Shown here piece by piece: positions 1 through 6,849 of a stretch of 9,922 nucleotides of DNA (positions are counted from its first letter, which is position 1; each line of letters opens with the position of its first letter). The notes under the pieces are model-generated. The model saw nothing but the letters and a program-made list of their open reading frames with translations. It was not told the DNA's origin and did not search any database. The stretch covers positions 1 through 9,922 of the forward strand of contig JAFAWJ010000232.1 in NCBI GenBank assembly GCA_019242065.1. The letters are read 5' to 3'. The translations under genes and the position numbers were made by a program. The DNA comes from Chloroflexota bacterium. GTDB taxonomy: Bacteria; Chloroflexota; UBA6077; CF-72.

Positions 1-369
1 CGCGCCCGCAAGTACTACCTCGGCCTGGTGACCATTACCCAGGACGTCGCCGACTTCGTGCGCTCCGACCACGGCCGGGCGGTCTTGATCAATGCGGCAA
101 TGAAGCTTCTGCTCAAGCAGGATGCCACCACGGTCGAAGCGGTCACCGACGCCTTCCAACTGACGACTGAGGAACGCCAGTATTTGCTGGGCGCCAATAA
201 GGGCGAGGGTCTGCTCTTCGCGCGCGGCGCACGCCTGCCGATCAGCATCGAAGCCAGTCCTGCCGAGCACCGACTGGCGACAACCGCACCACGCGAGCTT
301 GCAGAGCTCGCCCAGCTAGCAGCGGTACATCCCAGCACGAACGGAGTGGCGCGTGCGACTCGCAGTTAG
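1..369 (+). CDS. VirB4/TraC-like conjugation ATPase, C-terminal part (5' end outside window)
   Basis: The frame is open from the first base, so the gene starts upstream; 122 residues and a TAG stop are visible. The segment reads KYYLGLVTITQDVADF near its start, then VLINAAMKLLLKQD, an F-x-L-T-x-E-E-R helix, and GLLFARGARLPISIEASPAE. This is the order of elements at the C-terminus of VirB4/TraC-type ATPases: the strand and Q of the TQD motif, a helix ending in a K-Q-D turn, and a closing hairpin before the SPAEH segment. Family knowledge: VirB4 ATPases sit at the inner face of the membrane and power type IV secretion or conjugation. The Walker A and B motifs lie outside the window, so the ATPase call rests on the C-terminal pattern only. 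A GTG at 28 is in frame but is internal, because the conserved KYYLGL segment lies before it. The next gene starts inside this one. Confidence 0.75.
   Translation, partial: RARKYYLGLVTITQDVADFVRSDHGRAVLINAAMKLLLKQDATTVEAVTDAFQLTTEERQYLLGANKGEGLLFARGARLPISIEASPAEHRLATTAPRELAELAQLAAVHPSTNGVARATRS
343..346 (+). promoter_or_regulatory. Ribosome binding site deciding the coupling-protein start
   Basis: GGAG, 6 nt before the GTG at 353 and inside the last codons of the VirB4-like gene. It supports a GTG start that overlaps the upstream gene, and suggests coupled translation of the two ATPases. Confidence 0.55.
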
Positions 370-2938
370 ACGCCGCCGCCTGGCTGACGACCGCGTTGCC
401 GACTCGCACGTGGTCGAGATCGTCACGCCGCGCACAAATGCCGCGGCGCTGACATCAGCCGAAAATTTCTTCGCATCAGTCGCCATCGACGAACCATTTT
501 CTCTGGAGCTAGCGGCTGATTCCAACCAGCGACATTTTTTCATCCGCGCCGCCACCGCGCCGGTGCGCGACCAGATTTTGAGTCAGCTTGGCGCGGCATA
601 CCCACAAGCAGACTTTCGTGAAGTACCGGCCAAGCAGGATCCCGCCTATCCACATCCGGGCGAGAAGGCGACAGCTTGCACGCTCGGGCTACGCGCGCCC
701 GCCTATCTGCCACTACGCACCTTTACTGACCTGGACGTCGACGGTGAGCGCGCCGCGCAGGCCGACCCGGTGCTCGGAATTCTTAGCGCCCTGGGCGACC
801 TGCCTGCGGGCTGGCGGGGACTCAGTCAGCTCGTCCTGCTTCCAGCAGAGGAGAACTGGTGTCGTGACTACCAGAGGTACTCCGTCCAGCACCCTCTCGA
901 ACAGGAACGCGTGCAGCGGCCCAATGAAAGCATCGGTCCGATGCTGGGCTTCCTCGTCCTTCTGTTTGGAGTCCTGATTGTGGGGCTGCAAGGCTATGTG
1001 CTGGCGCGCGCCGCGCAGTGGAGCGAGCTCGCGGTTCTGTTCGCTGCCAGCATCAGCATCATCACGGCTGTGCTGTGGGCGGCACGTCGACTCCTCCGGC
1101 CAACCCTGTACGACATGGAGCTCGTGCGCGAAAAAGTAACGCGGATCGCGTGTCGCACCGAGGTGCGTCTCATCGTCTATGCGCCGGCTGATACCTCACC
1201 TCAACTGATGGCCTCGCAATTGACGCGCCTGGCCACGGCGTATCGTCGCTACAATCTGGCCGCCGCCAACGGCTTCATGGCGCGTGCAGCCAACGCCGAG
1301 TGCGCCGCGGCACACTCACCACGGCCGTGGACTCCACGCCGAAGGCTCGCCGTCCTGACCACCCTCGAGCTCGCCGGAGTGTGGCATTTGCCGCATGCGG
1401 CCGCCGACGTTGCGCTGCTCGAACGCACCACCGCCCGACGCTGGTTACCGCTGCCGACGGCGGTGGCGGATGGCTGTCGCATCGGGACCTCACATCATCA
1501 AGGCCGACAGGTCCCGGTCGCCTTGCCGACCGACGTTTTGCGCCGCCACCTGCTGCTGGTCGCCAAGACCCGGCGTGGCAAATCAACACTCATGCAGCGG
1601 ATGGCGCACCACGCGATGCAAGCCGAGCCACATCGAGCGGTTCTGCTGGTCGATCCGCATCGCGACCTCGCCGAGGCACTCCTGGGGCTGGTTCCATCTC
1701 AGCGCAAGCCAGACGTCGTCTTCCTGGACGTTGCCAATACGGCGCGCCCCTTTGGGCTGAATCTGCTCGACACTGGCCTCGGTTGGAATCGCGACCGAGC
1801 GGTGAACAATGCCCTGGCCGTTTTCCAGCGTGAATGGGGTGACCGTTACTGGGGTCCGCGCATGGAGGATGCGTTTCGGTACGCGCTGCTGACGCTCTTC
1901 GAAGCAAACCGGCTCATCTGTCAAGCAGACCCTGTCAACGGCCGTAACCATCAGTACACGCTGCTGCAGGTTCCGACCATTCTGTCTGACACCTTGTTCC
2001 GTCGCGACGTAGTGGGCAAGATCGAAGATCCGTCGATTCGGACCTGGTGGGCCGAGTATTTCGAGACGTTAGAGCGTCGCTTCCAATTAGAAGTCATCAA
2101 TCCGGTACTGACGAAAGTCCACCGCTTCGAAGGTAGTACGGCGGCGCGCCAGATCGTCGGGCAATCAGCATCCACCATCCACCCCTCAGCGTGGCTGCGG
2201 GACGGCGCCGTCGTCATCGTCAACACCGCCCGTGGAATCATCGGCGAAAGCGCGGCGGCGCTCATCGGTAGCACTCTGCTCAACCTCGTCACTCTGGCCG
2301 TTGCCGAACAAGCCAGTCAGCAGGCGGATGCGCGCTGGCCCATCAGTATGTTCGTCGACGAATTTCACACGATCCCTGGTGCCGACTACGAAGGCATCCT
2401 CGCGGAGTTGAGCAAGTACGGAGCAAACCTCGTCCTGGCAACCCAGAGCCTGGCTCGACTGCTGGCGATTGGACAGGAAGAAGGTCGCGGCCTGCGAGCA
2501 ACCGTCTTCGCCAATCTTGACGGGTTGTTTGCTTTCAATTGCAGCGCCGAAGACGCCGAGTATCTCGTCGCCGAGCTGGGAGGTGCCGTCGACGAACAAG
2601 ACCTGATCGAGCTCGGCGAGCATCAGTGTTACGTGCGGCTTTCATCTCGCGGCCAGCGGCTACCAACATTCTCGGTCCACCTGGATCCGCCGATGAACTC
2701 AGACCCTGAGCAGCGCGCGTCGCTCGCGCGCGCTTCGGCGGAACGTTTTGGACGCGACGCCGCCGCGGTCGAGGCGGACCGGCGCGCGGCTATCGCCCGC
2801 GTACTCGAAGCCAGAGCCAGCCACGTTCAGAGCGTGCTCAGCAACTCGCCGCCTGCTTCGAAAGCCCCGGCCCGCAACCAGCACCGTCCCAAAAAGAAGC
2901 CGCGCAAAGCAGAGGCGCCCAGCGGCTCTCCCGGCTAG
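353..2938 (+). CDS. VirD4/TraG-like type IV coupling ATPase
   Basis: An 861-residue protein. Residues 20-190 form a soluble N-terminal domain I do not recognise by name; about 197-217 and 224-245 are two hydrophobic membrane helices; the rest is a RecA/FtsK-like motor. Visible motifs are a P-loop at 404-412 (AKTRRGKST, with Ala where the first Gly is usual), LLVDPHRDL at 431-439, Walker B ISMFVDEF at 664-671, and LATQS at 695-699, the glutamine sensor strand of VirD4/HerA motors. A proline- and lysine-rich basic tail spans 835-853. Family knowledge: coupling proteins dock DNA or protein substrates onto a type IV secretion channel at the inner membrane. The order (VirB4 then VirD4-like, with 17-bp overlap) supports a conjugation or secretion operon. 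The GTG start is chosen because GGAG lies 6 nt upstream. The alternative is a HerA/DUF87-type ATPase of unknown role. The motor call is firm, the exact subfamily less so. Confidence 0.82.
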   Translation: MRLAVRRRRLADDRVADSHVVEIVTPRTNAAALTSAENFFASVAIDEPFSLELAADSNQRHFFIRAATAPVRDQILSQLGAAYPQADFREVPAKQDPAYPHPGEKATACTLGLRAPAYLPLRTFTDLDVDGERAAQADPVLGILSALGDLPAGWRGLSQLVLLPAEENWCRDYQRYSVQHPLEQERVQRPNESIGPMLGFLVLLFGVLIVGLQGYVLARAAQWSELAVLFAASISIITAVLWAARRLLRPTLYDMELVREKVTRIACRTEVRLIVYAPADTSPQLMASQLTRLATAYRRYNLAAANGFMARAANAECAAAHSPRPWTPRRRLAVLTTLELAGVWHLPHAAADVALLERTTARRWLPLPTAVADGCRIGTSHHQGRQVPVALPTDVLRRHLLLVAKTRRGKSTLMQRMAHHAMQAEPHRAVLLVDPHRDLAEALLGLVPSQRKPDVVFLDVANTARPFGLNLLDTGLGWNRDRAVNNALAVFQREWGDRYWGPRMEDAFRYALLTLFEANRLICQADPVNGRNHQYTLLQVPTILSDTLFRRDVVGKIEDPSIRTWWAEYFETLERRFQLEVINPVLTKVHRFEGSTAARQIVGQSASTIHPSAWLRDGAVVIVNTARGIIGESAAALIGSTLLNLVTLAVAEQASQQADARWPISMFVDEFHTIPGADYEGILAELSKYGANLVLATQSLARLLAIGQEEGRGLRATVFANLDGLFAFNCSAEDAEYLVAELGGAVDEQDLIELGEHQCYVRLSSRGQRLPTFSVHLDPPMNSDPEQRASLARASAERFGRDAAAVEADRRAAIARVLEARASHVQSVLSNSPPASKAPARNQHRPKKKPRKAEAPSGSPG

Positions 2939-2962
2939 GTCGGCACGTCTGCCGCGACCGCT
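2921..2962. terminator. Possible hairpin between convergent genes
   Basis: The 22 bp between the coupling-protein stop and the zinc-ribbon stop contain GTC-GGCA (2939-2945) pairing with TGCC-GC-GAC (2950-2958), apart from a 2-nt bulge. An outer AGCGG (2921-2925) can pair with CCGCT (2958-2962). There is no T-run on either side, so this is at best a weak or Rho-assisted terminator shared by both strands. Confidence 0.25.
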
Positions 2963-3119
2963 AGTCAGACGGGAGCGAAACCTCGCGTTGCTGTTCGAAG
3001 GCCGCCTCGCTCCGGCCACACGTCGTGCACGTCTGGGGCTGGCGTGCGGTGCGGGCCACCTCGCCGCAGCAGGGACAGACCCAGTGAACCGTCCGAACCA
3101 TCAATTCGCTCGGGCTCAT
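2961..3119 (-). CDS. Small rubredoxin-like zinc-ribbon protein (52 aa)
   Basis: A short ORF of 52 residues with two Cys pairs: VHWVCPCCGEVAR near residues 11-23 and CTTCGRSEAAFEQ at 31-43. The Cys-x-x-Cys plus Trp before the first pair and the Phe-Glu after the second is the layout of rubredoxin-like metal ribbons, such as the C-terminal domain of rubrerythrin (W-x-C-x-x-C-G ... C-x-x-C-G ... F). The first knuckle is CPCC, so one extra Cys is present. It presumably binds Zn or Fe; no catalytic domain is attached and no partner is evident. The start is well supported: AGGAGG at 3129-3134 ends 9 nt before the ATG. It lies 114 nt downstream of pheT on the same strand, so it may share the pheST transcript or have its own promoter. 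An alternative is a regulatory or ribosome-associated zinc ribbon. Function unknown. Confidence 0.72.
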   Translation of the reverse strand: MSPSELMVRTVHWVCPCCGEVARTARQPQTCTTCGRSEAAFEQQREVSLPSD

Positions 3120-3128
3120 ATCGCACCA

Positions 3129-3134
3129 CCTCCT
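3129..3134 (-). promoter_or_regulatory. Strong Shine-Dalgarno of the zinc-ribbon gene
   Basis: A full AGGAGG with a 9-nt spacer to ATG at 3119. It is one of the best ribosome binding sites in the window and a main reason to believe that the small gene is translated. Confidence 0.6.
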
Positions 3135-3149
3135 CGCTCAAGCGTACGC

Positions 3150-3203
3150 CTATGGGCACTCGCGCGCGAGTAGGATTGGTCCGATCATTCTCATAAGGCG
3201 CAT
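3150..3203 (-). CDS. Possible 17-residue micro-ORF upstream of the zinc-ribbon gene
   Basis: ATG at 3203 to TAG at 3150 encodes MRLMRMIGPILLARECP. AGGAGG ends 10 nt before the ATG, a good site for so short a frame, and the ORF lies wholly in the spacer between pheT and the zinc-ribbon gene. It could be a leader ORF or a chance frame. Nothing in the peptide is recognisable. Confidence 0.25.
   Translation of the reverse strand: MRLMRMIGPILLARECP
3158..3171. repeat. 14-bp perfect palindrome ACTCGCGCGCGAGT
   Basis: The sequence reads identically on both strands with no spacer. It lies in the pheT/zinc-ribbon spacer, about 40 bp before the zinc-ribbon start and over the end of the micro-ORF. It could be a dimeric-repressor operator. 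With no loop it would form only a short RNA hairpin. Confidence 0.35.
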
Positions 3204-3208
3204 TTATA
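3203..3208 (-). promoter_or_regulatory. Possible -10 element (TATAAA) for the zinc-ribbon gene
   Basis: TATAAA on the minus strand, 26 bp after the pheT stop. No good -35 hexamer is found at 16-18 bp. If used, transcription would start near 3196, after the micro-ORF's ATG, and leave a leader of about 77 nt. Weak evidence. Confidence 0.2.
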
Positions 3209-3233
3209 GGCACCCTCCTCCGCCAACTCGAGC

Positions 3234-5675
3234 TCAAGCGCGCCCGCGCACTTCAGCACCAAACCGAGCTCGCAGCGCTTCTTCCACGCGACCGTGCGCA
3301 GCGCTCACCTCGTCATCGTCCAGGGTGCGGTCCGCGGCGCGGTAGCGCAGAGACACCGCCAGACTCTTGTGGCCGGCAGGGACGGCGCCCCCGCGAAACA
3401 CGTCGAAGAGCTCGACGTATTCGAGGAGGTCGCCCGCCGCACCACGAATGACAGGCTCGATGTCGCCGTAAGGTGTGGCCTCTTCAACAATGAACGAGAT
3501 GTCTCGATCCGCGGGCGGGAAGCGCGACGGGGTCGCGACCGAAAGCAAGGGTTGAGCCGCCTGCAGCAACTCGTCGAAATCAATTTCGGCGAACGCCACC
3601 AGCGCAGATCCCAGATCGAATCGCTCTGCCACAATCGGATGGAGTTGGCCGACGATGCCCAGACGCCTCGACCCGACGCACACCTCAGCCGTGCGCCCAG
3701 GATGCAGACTCGGGTGCTGGCCAGGCGAATACGCGAGATCCACGTGGAAGCCTGCCGCCAGTGCGTCGACGACGCCCTTGATGTCGAAGAAGTCGAAATT
3801 GCCGTCACCACCCGCCCAGTACCGCGGATCGCGCCGACCGCTCATCGCGATGCCGACGTGCCGACGCTCCACGGTCGCTGCGTCAAGGGGTCCCTGCCAG
3901 ACGCGCGCCAACTCGAACAAGACGACCCGGTCACGCTGCCGCAGATTCGATCGCAGCACCATCAAGAGACTTCCGAGCAGATCCGAGCGCAGTTCACTGA
4001 GCTCGGTCGACTGAGGATTCGCCACCCGCAATGGCGTGACCCCGTCCGCCGTCGGCAGTGGTTCCACCGCGAGCTGCCGCGCAAGAGCGGGATCGACGAG
4101 CGAATAGGTAATGACCTCTTGCAGGCCAGCGGACGCCAGCAGTTGTCGCGCTCGATATTCCTCGCCATACCCACGATCACCGTCTGACCGTAGGGAAGGC
4201 AGCGCCCCCTCGGGCATCGTCGCTGGGATCCGGTCGAACCCCGCGATACGCCCAACTTCCTCAGCAAGGTCAGCTGCGCCCTCGACGTCGAATCGGCGCC
4301 AGCCCGGGACCGTCACATGAATGCCATCGTCAGGTCGATCCTCGGGCTGAAACCCGAGCCGTTCCAGTGTTTGAACCATTTCGGGGCGAGGCACGGTCAT
4401 CCCCAGCAGGGCATCGATCTGCCGCGGCTGGACTTCGATGCCGCGGAGCGCGCTCTTGCCCGGGTACTCGTCGGCCATCCCCACGGCGGCCGAGCCCCCC
4501 GCCAACTCGAGTGCGAGCTTCGTGGCCCGCGCCACACCCAGGGTGGTCAGATCAGGATCCACACCCCGTCCAAAGCGCCGCGAGGCCTCCGAAGACAGGG
4601 TCAGCGCCGCCGACGTGCGTCGGATCATCGCTCGGTCCCAGCTCGCGCCCTCCAAGACCACTTGCCGCGTCGCATCCGAGATCTCACTGTCCTCGCCGCC
4701 CATGATGCCCGCCAGACTCCGCGCTCGCCGACCGTCGGTCACCACCATCATTTCGGATGTGAGTGTCCGCTCTTCGCCATCGAGCGTGCGCAGCCGCTCT
4801 CCGGGGGTCGCGCGCCGAACGACGATGCTGCTCGAACCCAGCCGCTCCGCGTCGAACGCGTGCAATGGCTGCCCAACCTCCAGCATCACGTAGTTGGTCA
4901 CGTCCACGACGTTATTGATCGGACGCACCCCGGAGAAATGCAGGCGTCGCTCCAGCCAATGCGGCGAGCGTCCGATGCCAATCCCGCGCAGCACGGATGC
5001 GCTGAAGCGCGGACACCCCTGGGCATCGTCAATGCGCACCGAAAGGACATCACCAACCGGCGGTTGGCCAACTGTGCCTGGCACCGTCGCGGTCGCAGGA
5101 TCGAGCAAATGCAGCAGCGCCGGCGTGTACGCCGCACCGAACAGCGCATGCACCTCACGGGCAATACCCAACATCGACATGCAGTCGGGCCGGTTAGCAG
5201 TGATGTAAATGTCGAGGATCACCTCGCTGAGGTAGTCCCGCAGCGGCTGACCGACCGGTGCGTCTTCCTCAAAAAGATAGATGCCCTCTTTGTCAGGTGA
5301 GATGTCCAACTCGTCACCTGAGCACACCATGCCCTCGGAGGTGATGCCGGCGAACGCGCGCCGTCCAACTTCCCCGCTCGGCAGCCGTCCACCGACATCG
5401 ACATGGGGAACAATGTCACCGACGGTCAGGTTCGGCGCCGCGGTGACCACTGTGACGCGGCGACCGCCGAGATCGACTTCGGCGACGTGCAGTCCATCGC
5501 GACCCGGATGCGGTTGGAGGTCCACCACACGGCCGAGGGTGACAGCGTGCCAGTCGCTGCCAACCTCGTGCAGCTCTTCAACTTCGAGCCCTGCCATGGT
5601 GAGTCGCTGCCGCAGCTCCGCAAGAGGCACGTCAATGTCGACCAGCTCACGCAGCCAACTGAGCGGTACTTTCAT
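3234..5675 (-). CDS. pheT: Phenylalanyl-tRNA synthetase beta chain
   Basis: An 813-residue beta subunit of the bacterial alpha2-beta2 enzyme that charges tRNA-Phe in the cytoplasm; length is normal. The start MKVPLSWLRELVDID is the standard N-terminus. Domains in order: EMAP/OB tRNA-binding fold about 40-150 (with SEGMVCSGDEL at 113-123), B3/4 editing domain about 215-380 (NNVVDVTNYVMLEVGQPLHA at 254-273), B5 DNA-binding-like domain about 408-480, catalytic-like core about 490-700 (FDFFDIKG and HPGRTA), and the C-terminal FDX-ACB domain about 720-813 (SRFPPADRDISF). Nothing appears broken. The frame is open 99 nt further upstream, but the ATG at 5675 is chosen because of family N-termini, because GGAG lies 8 nt before it, and because it overlaps the pheS stop as ATGA. 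That overlap predicts coupled translation of the two chains. Confidence 0.97.
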   Translation of the reverse strand: MKVPLSWLRELVDIDVPLAELRQRLTMAGLEVEELHEVGSDWHAVTLGRVVDLQPHPGRDGLHVAEVDLGGRRVTVVTAAPNLTVGDIVPHVDVGGRLPSGEVGRRAFAGITSEGMVCSGDELDISPDKEGIYLFEEDAPVGQPLRDYLSEVILDIYITANRPDCMSMLGIAREVHALFGAAYTPALLHLLDPATATVPGTVGQPPVGDVLSVRIDDAQGCPRFSASVLRGIGIGRSPHWLERRLHFSGVRPINNVVDVTNYVMLEVGQPLHAFDAERLGSSSIVVRRATPGERLRTLDGEERTLTSEMMVVTDGRRARSLAGIMGGEDSEISDATRQVVLEGASWDRAMIRRTSAALTLSSEASRRFGRGVDPDLTTLGVARATKLALELAGGSAAVGMADEYPGKSALRGIEVQPRQIDALLGMTVPRPEMVQTLERLGFQPEDRPDDGIHVTVPGWRRFDVEGAADLAEEVGRIAGFDRIPATMPEGALPSLRSDGDRGYGEEYRARQLLASAGLQEVITYSLVDPALARQLAVEPLPTADGVTPLRVANPQSTELSELRSDLLGSLLMVLRSNLRQRDRVVLFELARVWQGPLDAATVERRHVGIAMSGRRDPRYWAGGDGNFDFFDIKGVVDALAAGFHVDLAYSPGQHPSLHPGRTAEVCVGSRRLGIVGQLHPIVAERFDLGSALVAFAEIDFDELLQAAQPLLSVATPSRFPPADRDISFIVEEATPYGDIEPVIRGAAGDLLEYVELFDVFRGGAVPAGHKSLAVSLRYRAADRTLDDDEVSAAHGRVEEALRARFGAEVRGRA

Positions 5676-6736
5676 CTGAACTGCTCCAGGAACCTCAAGT
5701 CGTTGACATAGAACAGCCGGATGTCTTCGATCGCGTACTTGATCAACGTGATGCGCTCGATGCCCATCCCCCACGCGAAGCCCGTGAGCCGCGAGCTGTC
5801 ATACCCCACGCGCTCGAGCACACGCGGATGCACCATGCCCGCCCCCATGATCTCGAGCCACCCCGAGCCATGGCAGATGGAGCAACTCGGATCGGACCCG
5901 TCGCACCGGAAACAAGAAATGGCGAAGTCAACGCCCGGCTCGACGAACGGAAAGTAATCGCAGCGGAACCGGGTGCGGATTGCCGATCCGAACATGCGTT
6001 GGGCGAAAGTCGTGAGTGTGCCACGCAGATCCGCGAGGGTCAGGCCTTCGTCAACCGCCAGACCATCGATTTGATGGAACATCCACTCATGGGTCGCGTC
6101 TGTTTGTTCTGCGCGATAACAACGTCCAACATTGATGATGCGCACGGGCGGATCCTGGGTGGTCATCACCCGCGCTTGATATGCCGTCGTCTGAGTGCGC
6201 AGCACCAGGTCCGGCACGCGCACGTACAGCGTGTCCTGCATGTCGCGCGCGGGATGCCAGGCCGGAATATTCAATGACTCGAAGTTGTAGTAGTCCGTCT
6301 CCAACTCCGGGGTCTGGGTGACCTGAAAGCCCATGCCGCCCAGCACCTGCACACATTCGTTGATGGTCTGAGTGATCGGATGCACCGCCCCAATCGCCGG
6401 AGGCCGACCCGGCAACGTCACATCGATCCGCTCACGGCTCAGAGCTTCGGTGAGCTCGCGTGTACGGACAGCCGCCTCACGCGCGGCGAAGGCATTCTCC
6501 AGCGAGCGCTTGACCTGATTCGCGGCGCTGCCCACCGCGCGCCGGTTCTCGGCATCCAGCTTGCCGAGACCGCCCATCAAATCGGACAGGGCACTCTTGC
6601 GACCAAGATTGGCGACGCGCCACTGTTCGAGGGCAGTAGCGTCGATCGCGTGTTCGAGTTGCGCCAGAGCCGTCGATTCCAACGCGTCCAACTGCCGTCG
6701 CCAGTCAGTCTCTGGACTCACGTTCGTGTCGGTCAT
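5672..6736 (-). CDS. pheS: Phenylalanyl-tRNA synthetase alpha chain
   Basis: A 354-residue alpha subunit carrying the class II catalytic core. Residues about 1-100 form the N-terminal coiled-coil arm. The core shows HPITQTI at 119-125, the motif 2 region RCYRAEQTDATHEWMFHQ at 205-222, EPGVDF at 266-271, and motif 3 GFAWGMGIERITLI at 319-332. A four-cysteine insert, CFRCDG...CSIC at 275-288, lies just before GWLEIMGAGMVHP; many non-proteobacterial PheS proteins carry such a knuckle. The ATG at 6736 is preferred although the frame is open to an ATG at 6805: the extra residues would be encoded by a terminator-like hairpin, and the Shine-Dalgarno AGGAGG lies downstream of it. Its spacing to the ATG, 15 nt, is long. 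The gene is first in a pheS-pheT unit downstream of fcl. Confidence 0.96.
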   Translation of the reverse strand: MTDTNVSPETDWRRQLDALESTALAQLEHAIDATALEQWRVANLGRKSALSDLMGGLGKLDAENRRAVGSAANQVKRSLENAFAAREAAVRTRELTEALSRERIDVTLPGRPPAIGAVHPITQTINECVQVLGGMGFQVTQTPELETDYYNFESLNIPAWHPARDMQDTLYVRVPDLVLRTQTTAYQARVMTTQDPPVRIINVGRCYRAEQTDATHEWMFHQIDGLAVDEGLTLADLRGTLTTFAQRMFGSAIRTRFRCDYFPFVEPGVDFAISCFRCDGSDPSCSICHGSGWLEIMGAGMVHPRVLERVGYDSSRLTGFAWGMGIERITLIKYAIEDIRLFYVNDLRFLEQFR

Positions 6737-6751
6737 AGTGTTTGGAGCAAA

Positions 6752-6757
6752 CCTCCT
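6752..6757 (-). promoter_or_regulatory. Unusual Shine-Dalgarno of pheS, able to fold onto its own downstream sequence
   Basis: AGGAGG is complete, but the spacer to the pheS ATG is 15 nt, longer than the usual 5-10. GGAG (6753-6756) can pair with CTCC (6744-6747) across a 5-nt loop, which would hide the site. CTCCT in the 3' arm of the preceding hairpin is a second possible partner. The long spacing may therefore reflect a structured leader. Confidence 0.45.
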
Positions 6758-6768
6758 GAAGAGTAAAT

Positions 6769-6800
6769 GAAAGGAGCGGTCCAGTTGGACCGCTCCTTTC
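6769..6800 (-). terminator. Terminator-like perfect hairpin in the pheS leader
   Basis: On the minus strand GAAAGGAGCGGTCCA (6800-6786) is the exact complement of TGGACCGCTCCTTTC (6783-6769), with only two bases between, so about 13-14 pairs with a 4-6 nt loop in practice. The stem is GC-rich at its top and ends in A-U pairs, and the transcript continues ATTTACTCTT, which is U-rich but not a clean run. It could terminate transcripts from fcl and serve as the terminator of a pheST attenuator. Confidence 0.6.
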
Positions 6801-6849
6801 GACATGATGGGTTAGTGGCCTACGCGTGGCGGCGGCCCATCATGTCGAA
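6798..6849 (-). repeat. Second perfect stem-loop in the pheS leader (14-bp arms)
   Basis: TTCGACATGATGGG at 6849-6836 (minus strand) pairs exactly with CCCATCATGTCGAA at 6811-6798, across a 24-nt loop. Its 5' arm covers the last codons and stop of the candidate leader peptide, and its 3' arm shares three bases (6798-6800) with the terminator-like hairpin. A ribosome at the leader stop would block this stem. The overlap with the next hairpin is small, so strict mutual exclusion is not shown. Confidence 0.6.

Noticed and set aside
1300..1833. A 177-residue frame inside the coupling-protein gene
   Set aside because: It is out of frame with the P-loop ATPase, and Arg/Pro/Ala-rich as GC-rich shadow frames are.
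3294..4187. A 297-residue plus-strand frame opposite the 3' half of pheT
   Set aside because: An antisense shadow with Arg/Gln-rich composition and no domain.
4317..5300. A 327-residue plus-strand frame opposite pheT
   Set aside because: It is the antisense shadow of a firmly identified gene, rich in Arg, His and Gln, with no recognisable motif.
5676..5774. N-terminal extension of pheT by 33 residues
   Set aside because: The extension overlaps the conserved C-terminus of pheS, and MKVPLSWL is the normal PheT start.
6737..6805. pheS starting at the ATG at 6805
   Set aside because: The extra 23 residues would be encoded by the perfect hairpin, lie before the Shine-Dalgarno, and are not part of known PheS N-termini.
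6769..6849. The paired stems as ends of a miniature transposable element
   Set aside because: The two stems are different sequences placed side by side, with no target duplication seen around them.
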